The position numbers and the translations under genes are program-made. A DNA stretch of 64,000 nucleotides from contig DASWRQ010000285.1 in the NCBI GenBank assembly GCA_036403095.1, forward strand, positions 1-64,000, read 5' to 3'. Origin of the DNA: Kutzneria sp036403095 (lineage in GTDB: Bacteria > Actinomycetota > Actinomycetes > Mycobacteriales > Pseudonocardiaceae). The notes under the pieces are model-generated. The model did no database searches. It was not told the origin of the DNA and saw only the letters and a program-made list of their open reading frames with translations. This document shows, one piece after another, positions 1 to 8,411 of this stretch (positions are counted from its first letter, which is position 1; each line of letters begins with the position of its first letter).

Positions 1-995
1 CCGAGCGGCCGGCGATCGTGGTCGGGGCGTCGGTGGACGCGGACGACGCCGTCGAGGACGCCGTGGCCCTGGCCGAGCGCACCAAGGCGGCGGTGTGGGC
101 GTCGCCGATGTCCTCGCGCTGCTCGTTCCCCGAGGACCATCCGCTGTTCGCCGGTTTCCTGCCGCCGGCCGACCGTCAGCTCCGGCGAACGTTGCGCGCG
201 TACGACTGCGTGCTGGTGATCGGGGCGCCCGCGTTCGTCTACCACGTGGAAACCCCGGCTGACGGCCCGGAACTGCCGCCGCTGCACCTCGTGCACGACG
301 ATCCGACCGTGCTGTCCTGGGCGCCGGCCGGCAGCGGGCTGTTGTCGACGCCCCGACGGGCCATTCGGGCGCTGAACGAGCTGGTCGGGCCGTCGTCACG
401 GCCGGTGCCTACTGCGCGTGAACGGGCTTCGGAGCCGACAGCGACCATCCCGATGACCGGGGCATTTGTGCTGTCGGCGATCCGACGGACGCTGCCGGCC
501 GACGCCGTGGTCGTCGAGGAGGCCCCGAGCCACCGCAACGACCTGCACGAACACCTCCCGATCACGGCTCGTGGGCGCGGCTTCTTCACCATCGCCAGCG
601 GTGTGCTCGGCTACGGCCTGCCGGCCGCGGTCGGGGTGTCATTGGCCGCGCCGGAGCGGCCGGTGGTCGCGGTCGTCGGCGACGGCTCGGCGATGTACGG
701 CATCCAGGCGTTGTGGACCGCGGCCAAGGAGCATGCCTCGGTCACGTTTGTCGTGCTGGACAACGCGCAGTACGCGGCGCTGCGGTCGATGGCCGAGAGC
801 GCGGGCGTGGCCAAGACCCCCGGCGTCGAGCTCGGCGGCCTGGACTTCTGCGCGCTGGCCGCCGGCATGGGCTGCCGGTCGCGGCTGGTCGAACGTCCGG
901 ACGAACTCGAGGACGCCCTGGCCACGGCCGTGCGGGCGAGCGGGCCCACGGTGCTGCATGTCCGGGTCGATCCGGGGTACTCACCGCTGTACTGA
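1..995 (+). CDS. ThDP-dependent decarboxylase, benzoylformate-decarboxylase-like (5' end outside window)
   Basis: This is the C-terminal two thirds of a thiamine-diphosphate enzyme; the reading frame is open to the left edge, so the start lies outside the window. The visible part begins in the central NAD-like domain (RPAIVVGASVD) and continues into the ThDP-binding domain, with the GDGSA motif near position 677 followed by LDNAQYAALR, the motif pair that binds Mg-ThDP. The spacing and the segment GLDFCALAAG resemble benzoylformate decarboxylase (MdlC) more than acetolactate synthase. It would decarboxylate a 2-oxo acid such as benzoylformate in the cytoplasm. Substrate is inferred from family resemblance; the N-terminal Pyr domain with its glutamate cannot be checked. 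Confidence 0.8.
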   Translation, partial: ERPAIVVGASVDADDAVEDAVALAERTKAAVWASPMSSRCSFPEDHPLFAGFLPPADRQLRRTLRAYDCVLVIGAPAFVYHVETPADGPELPPLHLVHDDPTVLSWAPAGSGLLSTPRRAIRALNELVGPSSRPVPTARERASEPTATIPMTGAFVLSAIRRTLPADAVVVEEAPSHRNDLHEHLPITARGRGFFTIASGVLGYGLPAAVGVSLAAPERPVVAVVGDGSAMYGIQALWTAAKEHASVTFVVLDNAQYAALRSMAESAGVAKTPGVELGGLDFCALAAGMGCRSRLVERPDELEDALATAVRASGPTVLHVRVDPGYSPLY

Positions 996-1073
996 GGGCC
1001 CGTGTTACCTTGGACAGCATCCCCGAACTGGCTGGTCAAGCGCCCGATCGTGGGCATTTCACGAAGGAGCGCA

Positions 1074-2399
1074 GTGTCGGACGCGAAGACCACCCGTGGG
1101 TTCTGGACCCGGGTCGCCGACTCTTTCCTGCCAGCGCCGGGTGACGGCGCCCCGACGCTGAACGTGCCGGTGTGGCTGCGGCGGGCCACCCCGTGGCTGA
1201 TCGCCGCGGTGCTGGCGTGGTTCGTGGTGTGCACGATCATCTGGCCGGTCGGCATGTGGTTCCAGATCGACCTCGAGGTGTACCGGGCCGGCGGGCTGAC
1301 CGTGCTGGACGGGCGGTCGCTGTACGACCACCCGCTGGTGGCCAGCCTGATGTTCACCTACACGCCGTTCGCCGCGGTGATCTTCACCCCGCTGGCGCTG
1401 CTGCCGTTGGGCGCCGCCGGCATCGTGTACACCGTCGTGACCGTGTTCCTGCTGCTGTTCGCGGTGGCGCGGTGCTGGCGCTGGCTCGGGTATCGGCGGG
1501 ACCGCGCGGTCGTCGGCATCGTGCTGCTGAGCGCCGGGCTGGCGCTGATGTTCGAGCCGGTGCGGACCACCATCTACCTGGGGCAGATCAACGTCCTGCT
1601 GCTGGCCATCGTCCTCGGCGACCTGCTGCGGCGACGGCGGTCCAACTGGACGGGCGTCGGCGTGGGCATCGCCGCCGGCATCAAGCTGACGCCGCTGGTC
1701 TTCATCCCGTACCTGCTGCTGACCAGGCAGTTCAAGGCGGCCGGGGTGGCGGCGGCGAGCTTCGTCGGCACCATCGCGGTCGGTTTCCTGGTCAAGCCCA
1801 AGGACGCGTACGCGTACTGGGTGGGCGGGAAGTTCAGCGAGGTCGCCCGGGTGGGTGACGTGTGGTCGACCGGCAACCAGTCGCTGCGGGGTTTCCTGGC
1901 CCGGCTCGTGTCACCGCCCGAGGCCACCGCGACCGCCTGGCTCGTGTTGGCGCTGCTCATCGGTCTGCTCGGCTTCGGCGCCGCCATCCTGGCCCATCGT
2001 CGGGGCGAGGAGCTGCTGGCCGTCAGCATCATCGGGCTCTGCTCCACCGCCGTGTCGCCGTACTCGTGGTCGCACCACTGGGTGTGGTTCGTGCCGCTGT
2101 TCGTCTTCGCCCTGCACCGGGCGCTGACCGTCCGGCGGCCGGCGATGTGGGTGTTCACCGCCTACGTCTTCATCAGCGCGTTCGCCTGGCCCGTCGGCTT
2201 CCCCGTGCACGACCCGGGCGCGCGGGCCCCCGCCGGCATCTGGATGATCGACTGGCCCGGCCAGATCGTGACCCGCAACGAGTACGTCATCGCCTACCTG
2301 GTCGCCGCCGTCTTCACCCTGGTGCACCTACGCCGTTCGAAGGTTGTCACGTCAACCGACGGGGTGATCGACAACCTCGATCCGGTGCCCAGCCGCTAG
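1074..2399 (+). CDS. GT87 (DUF2029) membrane mannosyltransferase-like protein
   Basis: A 441-residue polytopic membrane protein with about ten hydrophobic segments. The first extracytoplasmic loop carries the acidic DLEVYRAGG motif followed by LDGRSLYD, and LGQINVLL occurs further on; these are hallmarks of glycosyltransferase family 87, whose actinobacterial members use polyprenyl-phospho-mannose to add alpha-1,2-mannose to lipids or glycans. The GTG start at 1074 is chosen because GAAGGAG ends five bases upstream; an in-frame start at 1002 would have no such site. It follows the ThDP enzyme by about 80 bp and has no obvious functional link to it. The acceptor is unknown. Confidence 0.85.
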   Translation: MSDAKTTRGFWTRVADSFLPAPGDGAPTLNVPVWLRRATPWLIAAVLAWFVVCTIIWPVGMWFQIDLEVYRAGGLTVLDGRSLYDHPLVASLMFTYTPFAAVIFTPLALLPLGAAGIVYTVVTVFLLLFAVARCWRWLGYRRDRAVVGIVLLSAGLALMFEPVRTTIYLGQINVLLLAIVLGDLLRRRRSNWTGVGVGIAAGIKLTPLVFIPYLLLTRQFKAAGVAAASFVGTIAVGFLVKPKDAYAYWVGGKFSEVARVGDVWSTGNQSLRGFLARLVSPPEATATAWLVLALLIGLLGFGAAILAHRRGEELLAVSIIGLCSTAVSPYSWSHHWVWFVPLFVFALHRALTVRRPAMWVFTAYVFISAFAWPVGFPVHDPGARAPAGIWMIDWPGQIVTRNEYVIAYLVAAVFTLVHLRRSKVVTSTDGVIDNLDPVPSR

Positions 2400-2489
2400 G
2401 GTGGTCGGCAAGCCCGTCCCCGGGCGGCGCGGCTCCGGCCCGCGAAGGGTTCGAACAGCCCATGGCATTCGAACCCTTGGGGCACCCCG

Positions 2490-2870
2490 ATGTTCTCTCC
2501 CGTTTCCGTTTCGTGCCGGCTTGTCGACGGCACGCCGACCACAACCACCGTCCGGCTCGACCGTCGCTCCCGGATGGCTACCATCCGCCTCGCCGGCGCG
2601 GCCGTGTTCACGGTCACCGTGCGCGGCCAGCACCTCGACGAGCTCGCCGAGGCCCTCCGCGAGGGCGACAGCCTCGGTGTTCCCTGCCGGCACGCCACGT
2701 ACGGCGACTGGCTGCTCGGCGTGCATCCCCACCAGTGGTGGGTCAACCCCCGCGCCCCGCGCCTGCCCATGGAGCTGTACCTGCTGCTCCCCGAAGACCA
2801 GCAGGCCATCGTCGTGTTCACGCCCGACGAGGTGGACGAGCTGATGGGCACGATGGCGGTGTTGGTGTAG
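2490..2870 (+). CDS. hypothetical protein, 126 aa
   Basis: Unrecognised small soluble protein with normal high-GC codon usage. There is no signal peptide or membrane segment. The region from residue 29 on (MATIRLAGAAVFTVTV, then GVHPHQWWVN and LYLLLPEDQ) looks like a compact alpha/beta fold. The ATG at 2490 follows a G-rich stretch (TTGGGG); a second in-frame ATG at 2574 is possible. It is followed nine bases later by the HicB remnant. No function is proposed. Confidence 0.6.
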   Translation: MFSPVSVSCRLVDGTPTTTTVRLDRRSRMATIRLAGAAVFTVTVRGQHLDELAEALREGDSLGVPCRHATYGDWLLGVHPHQWWVNPRAPRLPMELYLLLPEDQQAIVVFTPDEVDELMGTMAVLV

Positions 2871-2878
2871 CCGGCTCC

Positions 2879-3039
2879 GTGAGCACCTACGCGATCATCG
2901 TCGAGCGCGCCGAGGACGCGAGCAGACCCTGGCGGAGATGCGGGCGGCCGTCCAGGGCCACCTCGACGTCATGCGCGAGCTCGGCGAGCCGATGCCCAAC
3001 CCGAACACCGTCATCGCGACCACGGTCGAAGCCGCCTGA
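2879..3039 (+). pseudogene. HicB-family antitoxin remnant with internal deletion and frameshift
   Basis: Two pieces of a HicB-like protein sit in different frames. A GTG at 2879 opens MSTYAIIVERAED, the usual HicB N-terminus. From 2920, in another frame, the sequence reads EQTLAEMRAAVQGHLDVM and continues RELGEPMPNP to TGA at 3037-3039, the usual HicB C-terminal helix and tail. The middle (the ...PDLPGC... strand region of about 20 residues) is missing and the join is out of frame. No HicA toxin gene is visible next to it, so this may have been a solitary HicB. What is seen is the two matching fragments; the deletion is inferred. Confidence 0.7.
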
Positions 3040-3061
3040 GTCGCGGGGTCACTGGTCCGGG

Positions 3062-3664
3062 TCACTGGTCCGGGTCGGGGCCGACGAGGTCGATCAGCGG
3101 CAGCGCGGCCAGGTCCTTCGCCGGCAAAGCCCGGGCGGCGGCGAGGACGCGCTGCTGCTGCTCGTTGATCCGCTTGTCGATCAGGCGGGTCAGCTCGTAG
3201 GCGAGCGCGCCGGTCTGGCGGACGGTGACGTCGTCGAGGACGGCCTGGTCGACGGAGGTGATCGCGATGCCGCCGACCAGTCCGTCGGCGCCCTCGGCGG
3301 CGCCGACCTCGAAGCGGGCGCGGGGGTTGAGCGCCTCGGAAGCGTAGTGTTCGCGCAGCTGCACCAGCAGCTTGTGCCATTCGAGGACCTCGCCCTTGAG
3401 CGGCAGGCCGCTGACGTCCTCGTCGGTGAGCCGGCCACCGCCAGCGTCGGCGAAGCAGCGGGCGTAGGACAGCGTGGCGGTGGTCCAGACCCCCTCGATC
3501 ACGACGGCGTCGGCGTCCTCGGCGGCGAGCTCGGTCACCAGCCGTTCGCAGCAGCGCAGCACGGTCTGGAGGTCGTCGAACACGCCGACCAGGTCGGCGA
3601 GCGCCTGCGCGGCCGGGCTGTCGATCCGGCGCACGGTGGTCGGGTGGCTCGACTCGGTGCTCAT
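3062..3664 (-). CDS. hypothetical actinobacterial protein, 200 aa
   Basis: Unrecognised soluble protein of 200 residues. The ATG is preceded by ACAGGAG at a spacing of six, so the start is well supported. It begins MSTESSHPTTVRR, has an acidic middle with a WTTATLSYARCF segment, and ends in a long amphipathic helix region (LTRLIDKRINEQQQRVL). There is no signal peptide or membrane segment. It is divergent from the NYN-domain gene, sharing a 112-bp intergenic region, which could mean joint control. No function is proposed. Confidence 0.7.
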   Translation of the reverse strand: MSTESSHPTTVRRIDSPAAQALADLVGVFDDLQTVLRCCERLVTELAAEDADAVVIEGVWTTATLSYARCFADAGGGRLTDEDVSGLPLKGEVLEWHKLLVQLREHYASEALNPRARFEVGAAEGADGLVGGIAITSVDQAVLDDVTVRQTGALAYELTRLIDKRINEQQQRVLAAARALPAKDLAALPLIDLVGPDPDQ

Positions 3665-3776
3665 GCGGCGCTCCTGTCCGGGCTCGGGCGTCTAGCCTAG
3701 GTCCGGCCAGGCGTGATCGGATGTCGCATATTGAGACACCGTCCACTCCGGACGGACGGCTCCCAGGAGGATGGTC

Positions 3777-4529
3777 GTGACCAGCGAGAACACCGCCAAG
3801 CTGGCCGTGCTCATCGACGCGGACAACGCGCAGCCCTCGATCACCGAGGCCCTGCTGGCCGAGGTGGCCAAGTACGGCACCGCGCACGTCAAACGGGCCT
3901 ACGGCGACTGGACCGGCACCAACCTCAAGGGCTGGAAGGACCACCTGCTGGCCCAGTCGATCCAGCCCATCCAGCAGTTCGCGTACACGACGGGCAAGAA
4001 CGCCACCGACGCCGCCATGGTCATCGACGCCATGGACCTCCTGTACTCCAACCGTTTCGACGGGTTCTGCATCGTCTCCAGCGACTCCGACTTCACCCGC
4101 CTGGCCGCCCGGCTGCGCGAGTCCGGCCTCACCGTCTACGGCTTCGGCGAGCGCAAGACGCCCAAGCCTTTCGTCGCGGCGTGCGACAAGTTCATCTACG
4201 TCGAGAACCTCGCCTACACCGAGACCACCACCGCCCCGGCCGAGGCCGCCGCCCCGCGCAAGCCCGCCACCCAGCTCAAGGCCGACTCCGACCTCGTCGC
4301 CCTCCTGCGCGGCGCCGTCGAGGCCGCCTCCGACGACGACGGCTGGGCCTCCCTGTCCGGTGTCGGCAACATCGTCACCAAGCAGCGCCCCGAGTTCGAC
4401 GCCCGCACCTACGGCTACTCCAAGCTCAGCGACCTCGTCACCGCCACCACCCTGTTCGAGGTCACCCGCCGCAGCTCCGGCGAGGGCAAGTCGTCGACCG
4501 TGTTCGTCCGGGACAAACGCCGCAACTGA
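3777..4529 (+). CDS. NYN-domain (PIN-like RNase) protein with C-terminal OST-HTH/LOTUS domain
   Basis: A 250-residue protein. Residues 8-140 form a NYN/LabA-like domain: VLIDADN (Asp14, Asp16), GKNATDAAMVIDAMD, and SSDSDFTRL supply the acidic metal-binding residues expected of a PIN-like ribonuclease. Residues about 170-245 form an OST-HTH (LOTUS) RNA-binding domain (LVALLRGAVEAAS...GWASLSGVGN...YSKLSDLV). The GTG at 3777 is chosen because AGGAGG (3765-3770) is at ideal spacing; the ATG at 3771 directly abuts the ribosome site and is unlikely to be used. It probably acts on RNA in the cytoplasm; the target is unknown. Confidence 0.88.
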   Translation: MTSENTAKLAVLIDADNAQPSITEALLAEVAKYGTAHVKRAYGDWTGTNLKGWKDHLLAQSIQPIQQFAYTTGKNATDAAMVIDAMDLLYSNRFDGFCIVSSDSDFTRLAARLRESGLTVYGFGERKTPKPFVAACDKFIYVENLAYTETTTAPAEAAAPRKPATQLKADSDLVALLRGAVEAASDDDGWASLSGVGNIVTKQRPEFDARTYGYSKLSDLVTATTLFEVTRRSSGEGKSSTVFVRDKRRN

Positions 4530-4640
4530 GGGTTTCCCAGGGTGTCATCGGCCGTTTCGGTGCCGTCCTCGGACACGAGCACCGGCATCAACGAGTCCGT
4601 TTCGTTTCGTCGGCGCGTCCGCTTCAGAGGGGACGGGAAT

Positions 4641-5516
4641 TCACCGGGCCAGGGCCAGCAGCTCGTCGATCGCGGGCGCTGGGCCGTCGTAGGTGAGGTG
4701 CGCGACAGCGGTCATCGGCGCGATGCCCTGGGCCCAGGCGTGCAGCCGGTCGCCGTCAAGGCGGCACGCGGTCGCAACACGGTGGCAGCGAGCGGCGACG
4801 CCCTCCTGGCCGGCCCCGGCCAGGACGTAGTCGACGGCGTCGAAGCAGGGGTCGCCGATGCAGGCCTTGGGGTCGATGGCGATGAGACCGCGGGACGGCC
4901 CGCCGTCGAGAGCGTTGCCGAGGTGCAGATCGCCGTGGAGCAACACGAGCGTGGACGAGGTGTCGAGCAAAGTCTCGCAGCGCTGGATGGCCCGTTGCCA
5001 AGTGGCGGGGTCGATTCGGGCGGCGATGAGGGGTTCGGAGAGCCGGCGGCCGATGCGGGCGAAGGCTTCGTCGCATCGTCCGCGTAGGTGTAGCGGCCAG
5101 TGCGCGGGTGGGGAAACGGAGTGCAGGGCGGTAAGCAGTTCGCCCCACTGTTGCGGCAAGGAATCCGGCGACAGGTACTCGGCCTCAGTGCCAGGGAGGA
5201 TCTCCTCCAACACCATCGCGCCGGTTTCCTCGTCGGCGGCCAGGACGGCGGGCACCCGACCGGTGGGCGCGAACAGGCGGAGCATTTCGACCTGTTTGGC
5301 CAGCAAAGCCCGATCCGGACTGAACTTGACCACGGCCGGCGTTCCGTCCGGCCATCGGCACCGCATGATGACGGACGATGCCCCGCTCTCGAACAGCTGG
5401 CCCGGCACGAATCCCCACTCGGAGACGAGGCGTGCGGTGACAGCCGGGATCGCGGCGAGCCAGGCGTCGGCTTCGGGGCCAAATCGGCTGGCCAAACGAC
5501 GGGCGACGTCTTCCAT
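4641..5516 (-). CDS. aminoglycoside phosphotransferase, streptomycin 6-kinase (APH(6))-like
   Basis: A kinase-like fold of 291 residues. Seen: a nucleotide-binding lysine in AVVKF (Lys64), the Brenner motif HGDLHLGN (catalytic Asp196, Asn201) and AIDPKACIGDP (Asp215, the DFG equivalent). The DPK..IGDP...D..DYV arrangement matches the streptomycin/hydroxyurea 6-phosphotransferase branch, which inactivates antibiotics by ATP-dependent phosphorylation. No antibiotic pathway is adjacent, so the natural substrate is open. The ATG at 5516 is preferred over longer in-frame starts because it begins MEDVARRLASRFG, as in relatives; ribosome-site support is weak. Confidence 0.82.
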   Translation of the reverse strand: MEDVARRLASRFGPEADAWLAAIPAVTARLVSEWGFVPGQLFESGASSVIMRCRWPDGTPAVVKFSPDRALLAKQVEMLRLFAPTGRVPAVLAADEETGAMVLEEILPGTEAEYLSPDSLPQQWGELLTALHSVSPPAHWPLHLRGRCDEAFARIGRRLSEPLIAARIDPATWQRAIQRCETLLDTSSTLVLLHGDLHLGNALDGGPSRGLIAIDPKACIGDPCFDAVDYVLAGAGQEGVAARCHRVATACRLDGDRLHAWAQGIAPMTAVAHLTYDGPAPAIDELLALAR

Positions 5517-5599
5517 ATCCACGGATGGCAGCTTGCACCTGGCCGGCGGGGCGGGGGGCGGAAAGCAAACCATCTTCGACCCGCAGCCTCGGTGTGCCG

Positions 5600-6721
5600 C
5601 TAGGCGGGACTCGCGGGGAGGCGACCGCGGAGTTGCATGGCGGTGCGGACGCGGGACTCGGCGAGGGAGCGGGCGGCCTGGTGGGGGGTGGTGCCGGCGG
5701 AGGCGGCGGCGTCGATAACGGTCAAGGCGTTAGCACGGAGCTTGGTGGAGATGGTGGCGTAGATGGCGGCGGGGTCGGGGCGGAAGGGGGAAAGGCGGGC
5801 GTCCATGGCGTAGGCGGCGGCGACGACCCCGCCGGCGTTGGCGATGAAGTCGGGGAGGACGGGGATGCCGCGCGAGGCCAACACAGCCTGGGCTTCGGAC
5901 GACGTGGGCATGTTGGCGCCCTCGACGACGAAGGAGCAGGAGAGACGAGCGGCCAACGAGGCGTCGATGACGTCCTGGCGGGCGCAAGGGGCCAGGACGT
6001 CGGTGGGGATCAACAACTCGGAGCCGAGAGAGAGCTGTACACCGCCGGAGTAGGAGGGGACGGCAGAGTCACCGGGCACGGACAACAGGCGATCGACGTC
6101 CAGGCCGGAAGGATCGTGCACGGCGCCGAGAGCGCTGGAGACGGCGACGACAACGGCGCCGAGCTCGACAAACCGACGGGCGGCGGCGCGGCCGACGGCG
6201 CCGAGGCCCTGGATGACGACGCGACGACCCGCGAGGGGGAACACGGCGTCGGTGGCCTCGGCGACGCCGTAGCCGGTGACGCCGAGCTGGTCGTACGGCA
6301 CGCCGCCGAGCTCGGCAGGGGTGCCGACGGCGGCGCCGCGAGAACGGAGCTCGTCCTGGACGATGGCGGCGTCCCGCTCGGTCAGACCCATGTCGAGACC
6401 GACGACGTACTCGCCGGGGATCTCGTTGGACAGCAGGCGGACGAAGGCACGAAGCGCGGCCTCCTTGTCCGCCGACGTTGGATCGAAGCGGATGCCGGCC
6501 TTGGCGCCCCCGAAGAAGAGATCGACGCCGGCCCACTTCCAGGTCATGACCCGGGCGAGCCGGGCGACCTCGGTGACCGACAGATCAGGACTCATCCGGG
6601 TCCCGCCCTTGCCCATGCCCCGGGCGGTGTTGTCGATGACCAGCACCCCCCGCATGCCGATCCGCGAATCGGACACGCAGACGACCTTCACGGGACCCCA
6701 CTCGTCCATCAGCTCGAACAT
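5600..6721 (-). CDS. Glu/Leu/Phe/Val-family amino acid dehydrogenase
   Basis: A 373-residue NAD(P)-dependent amino-acid dehydrogenase. The catalytic-domain motif MTWKWAGVDLFFGGAKAGI carries Lys62 and Lys74, corresponding to the substrate-binding and catalytic lysines; a Rossmann motif GLGAVGRAAA lies near residue 185 and VEGANMPTSSEA near 275. These enzymes oxidatively deaminate an L-amino acid to the 2-oxo acid and ammonia. It is shorter than typical glutamate dehydrogenases and closer in length to leucine/valine dehydrogenases. It is divergent from the aldehyde dehydrogenase operon, so a role in amino-acid degradation is plausible. The ATG at 6721 is used; an in-frame GTG lies nine bases upstream. 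Confidence 0.88.
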   Translation of the reverse strand: MFELMDEWGPVKVVCVSDSRIGMRGVLVIDNTARGMGKGGTRMSPDLSVTEVARLARVMTWKWAGVDLFFGGAKAGIRFDPTSADKEAALRAFVRLLSNEIPGEYVVGLDMGLTERDAAIVQDELRSRGAAVGTPAELGGVPYDQLGVTGYGVAEATDAVFPLAGRRVVIQGLGAVGRAAARRFVELGAVVVAVSSALGAVHDPSGLDVDRLLSVPGDSAVPSYSGGVQLSLGSELLIPTDVLAPCARQDVIDASLAARLSCSFVVEGANMPTSSEAQAVLASRGIPVLPDFIANAGGVVAAAYAMDARLSPFRPDPAAIYATISTKLRANALTVIDAAASAGTTPHQAARSLAESRVRTAMQLRGRLPASPA

Positions 6722-6855
6722 GCGAACCACGCTAGCGACATGCAGGAGGAACAGGGCTTTGGGATCCGAGCGAAAGCACTGCTGGGCCTAGAACCAATCA
6801 GCCCGAGTGCTCGCGGAGTTGGCGAAGCGACATCCGGTTGGCCAAGGTAGAGGCC

Positions 6856-8409
6856 ATGCAGCACAAGTGCGCGTCCGTCGTCGCCGGCCACCAGCAGGCC
6901 GACGGCGGCGTCCTCCTCTCCCGCAACCCGGCGAACCTCGACGACGTGGTGGCCGAGGTGAAGCTCGGCCGCCCCGAGACCTTCGTCCAAGCGGCCGCGG
7001 CCGCGAAAACCGCCCAGCCGGAGTGGGCGACGATCCCGGCGCCGGTACGGGGCCAGGTGATCGCCCGCCTCGGCCGGCTGGTCGAGGCGAACAAGGCGGC
7101 GCTGGCCCGGCTGATCACCCGCGAGATCGGCAAGCCGCTGGCGGAGTCGCTGGGCGAGGTCCAGGAGATCGTCGACACCTGCGACTTCTTCCTCGGCGAG
7201 GGCCGGCGCCTGTACGGCCAGACGGTGCCGAGCGAGATGCCGGACAAGCAGCTGTTCACCTTCCGCGTCCCGGTCGGCGTGACAGCGATCATCACGGCGG
7301 CGAACTTCCCGGCGGCGGTGCCGTCCTGGTACCTGGTGCCCGCGCTGCTGTGCGGCAACACGGTGGTCTGGAAGCCGGCGGAGCTGTCGGCGGCGGTCGG
7401 CCAGGCGCTGGCCGAGCTGGCCTGGCGCGCGGGCGTGCCCAAGGGTGTCCTGAACCTGGTTCAGGCGGACGGCAGGGCGACGTTCGAGGGTCTGGAAAAG
7501 GCCCTCCAGGCCGGCCTGGTCGACAAGGTGGGCTTCACCGGCTCGACGGAGGTGGGCCGGGCGATCGGCGAGCTGTGCGGCCGCCACCTCCAGTCGCCGT
7601 GCCTGGAACTGGGCGGCAAGAACCCGCTGGTGGTGATGGCCGACGCGAACCTGGACCTGGCGGTGGAGGGCGCCCTGTTCAGCGGCTTCGGCTCGGCCGG
7701 CCAGCGCTGCACGTCGCTGGGCACGGTCTTCGTGCAGCGTGAGGTGCACGACGAGTTCCTGAGCCGCTTCAGCAAGGCGGTGGAAGAGGCGATCGTCGGC
7801 GACCCGAGCCAGGGCGTCCTGTACGGACCGCTCATCGACGCCCGCTACGCCGAGCGCTTCGAGCAGTACCTCGACCTGGTCCAGCCGCACCACACGGTGC
7901 ACGGCTCGACCGGCACCTGCCGCATCACGGATGCCAATCCCCGCAAGGGTTTCATCGGCGATCCCGAGAACGGAATCTTCGTGCACCCGACCATTGTGGA
8001 CGGTATCACCGCGCAGGATGACCTGTACCGCAACGAGACCTTCGGCCCGCTGGTCGGCGTCGGCACGTTCGACAGCTTCGACGAGGCGGTCGAATTGGCC
8101 AACGGGCACGGTTACGGCCTGTCGGCGGCGATCTACACCACCGACGCCAGCAACGCGTTCCGGTTCCGCGAGCGCTGCCGGGCCGGCATGGTCAGCGTGA
8201 ACAACTCGACCTCGGGTGCGGAGGCGCACCTGCCGTTCGGCGGCAACGGCCTGTCGGGCAACGGAAGCCGGCAGTCGGGCGTGTGGGTGCTCGACCAGTT
8301 CACCCGCTGGCAGTCGATGAACTGGGACTACGCGGGCAAGCTGCAGAAGGCGCAGATGGACCTGGTCGAGCTGCCCGAGGCCGACCTCGCCTACCGACTG
8401 GAGGGCTGA
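6856..8409 (+). CDS. aldehyde dehydrogenase, probable 2-aminoadipate-6-semialdehyde dehydrogenase
   Basis: A full-length NAD(P)-dependent aldehyde dehydrogenase (517 residues) with catalytic Glu251 in LELGGKNP and nucleophile Cys285 in SAGQRCTSLG. The N-terminal part (TAIITAANFPAAVPSW, GNTVVWKPAE) is the nucleotide-binding domain. Next to glutaryl-CoA dehydrogenase and a 2-oxoacid dehydrogenase E1, it most likely oxidises L-2-aminoadipate-6-semialdehyde to 2-aminoadipate in lysine breakdown, as ALDH7/Pcd enzymes do. That substrate is inferred from context. The ATG at 6856 follows an AGGTAGAGG site; a TTG six codons upstream is less likely. First gene of a three-gene operon. Confidence 0.87.
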   Translation: MQHKCASVVAGHQQADGGVLLSRNPANLDDVVAEVKLGRPETFVQAAAAAKTAQPEWATIPAPVRGQVIARLGRLVEANKAALARLITREIGKPLAESLGEVQEIVDTCDFFLGEGRRLYGQTVPSEMPDKQLFTFRVPVGVTAIITAANFPAAVPSWYLVPALLCGNTVVWKPAELSAAVGQALAELAWRAGVPKGVLNLVQADGRATFEGLEKALQAGLVDKVGFTGSTEVGRAIGELCGRHLQSPCLELGGKNPLVVMADANLDLAVEGALFSGFGSAGQRCTSLGTVFVQREVHDEFLSRFSKAVEEAIVGDPSQGVLYGPLIDARYAERFEQYLDLVQPHHTVHGSTGTCRITDANPRKGFIGDPENGIFVHPTIVDGITAQDDLYRNETFGPLVGVGTFDSFDEAVELANGHGYGLSAAIYTTDASNAFRFRERCRAGMVSVNNSTSGAEAHLPFGGNGLSGNGSRQSGVWVLDQFTRWQSMNWDYAGKLQKAQMDLVELPEADLAYRLEG

Positions 8410-8411
8410 AG

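Noticed and set aside
1862..3700. A 612-codon plus-strand open frame
   Set aside because: Its composition is Arg/Ala/Pro-heavy with no domain and it overlaps the GT87 gene and the minus-strand gene at 3062. Only the short HicB segment in it is meaningful.
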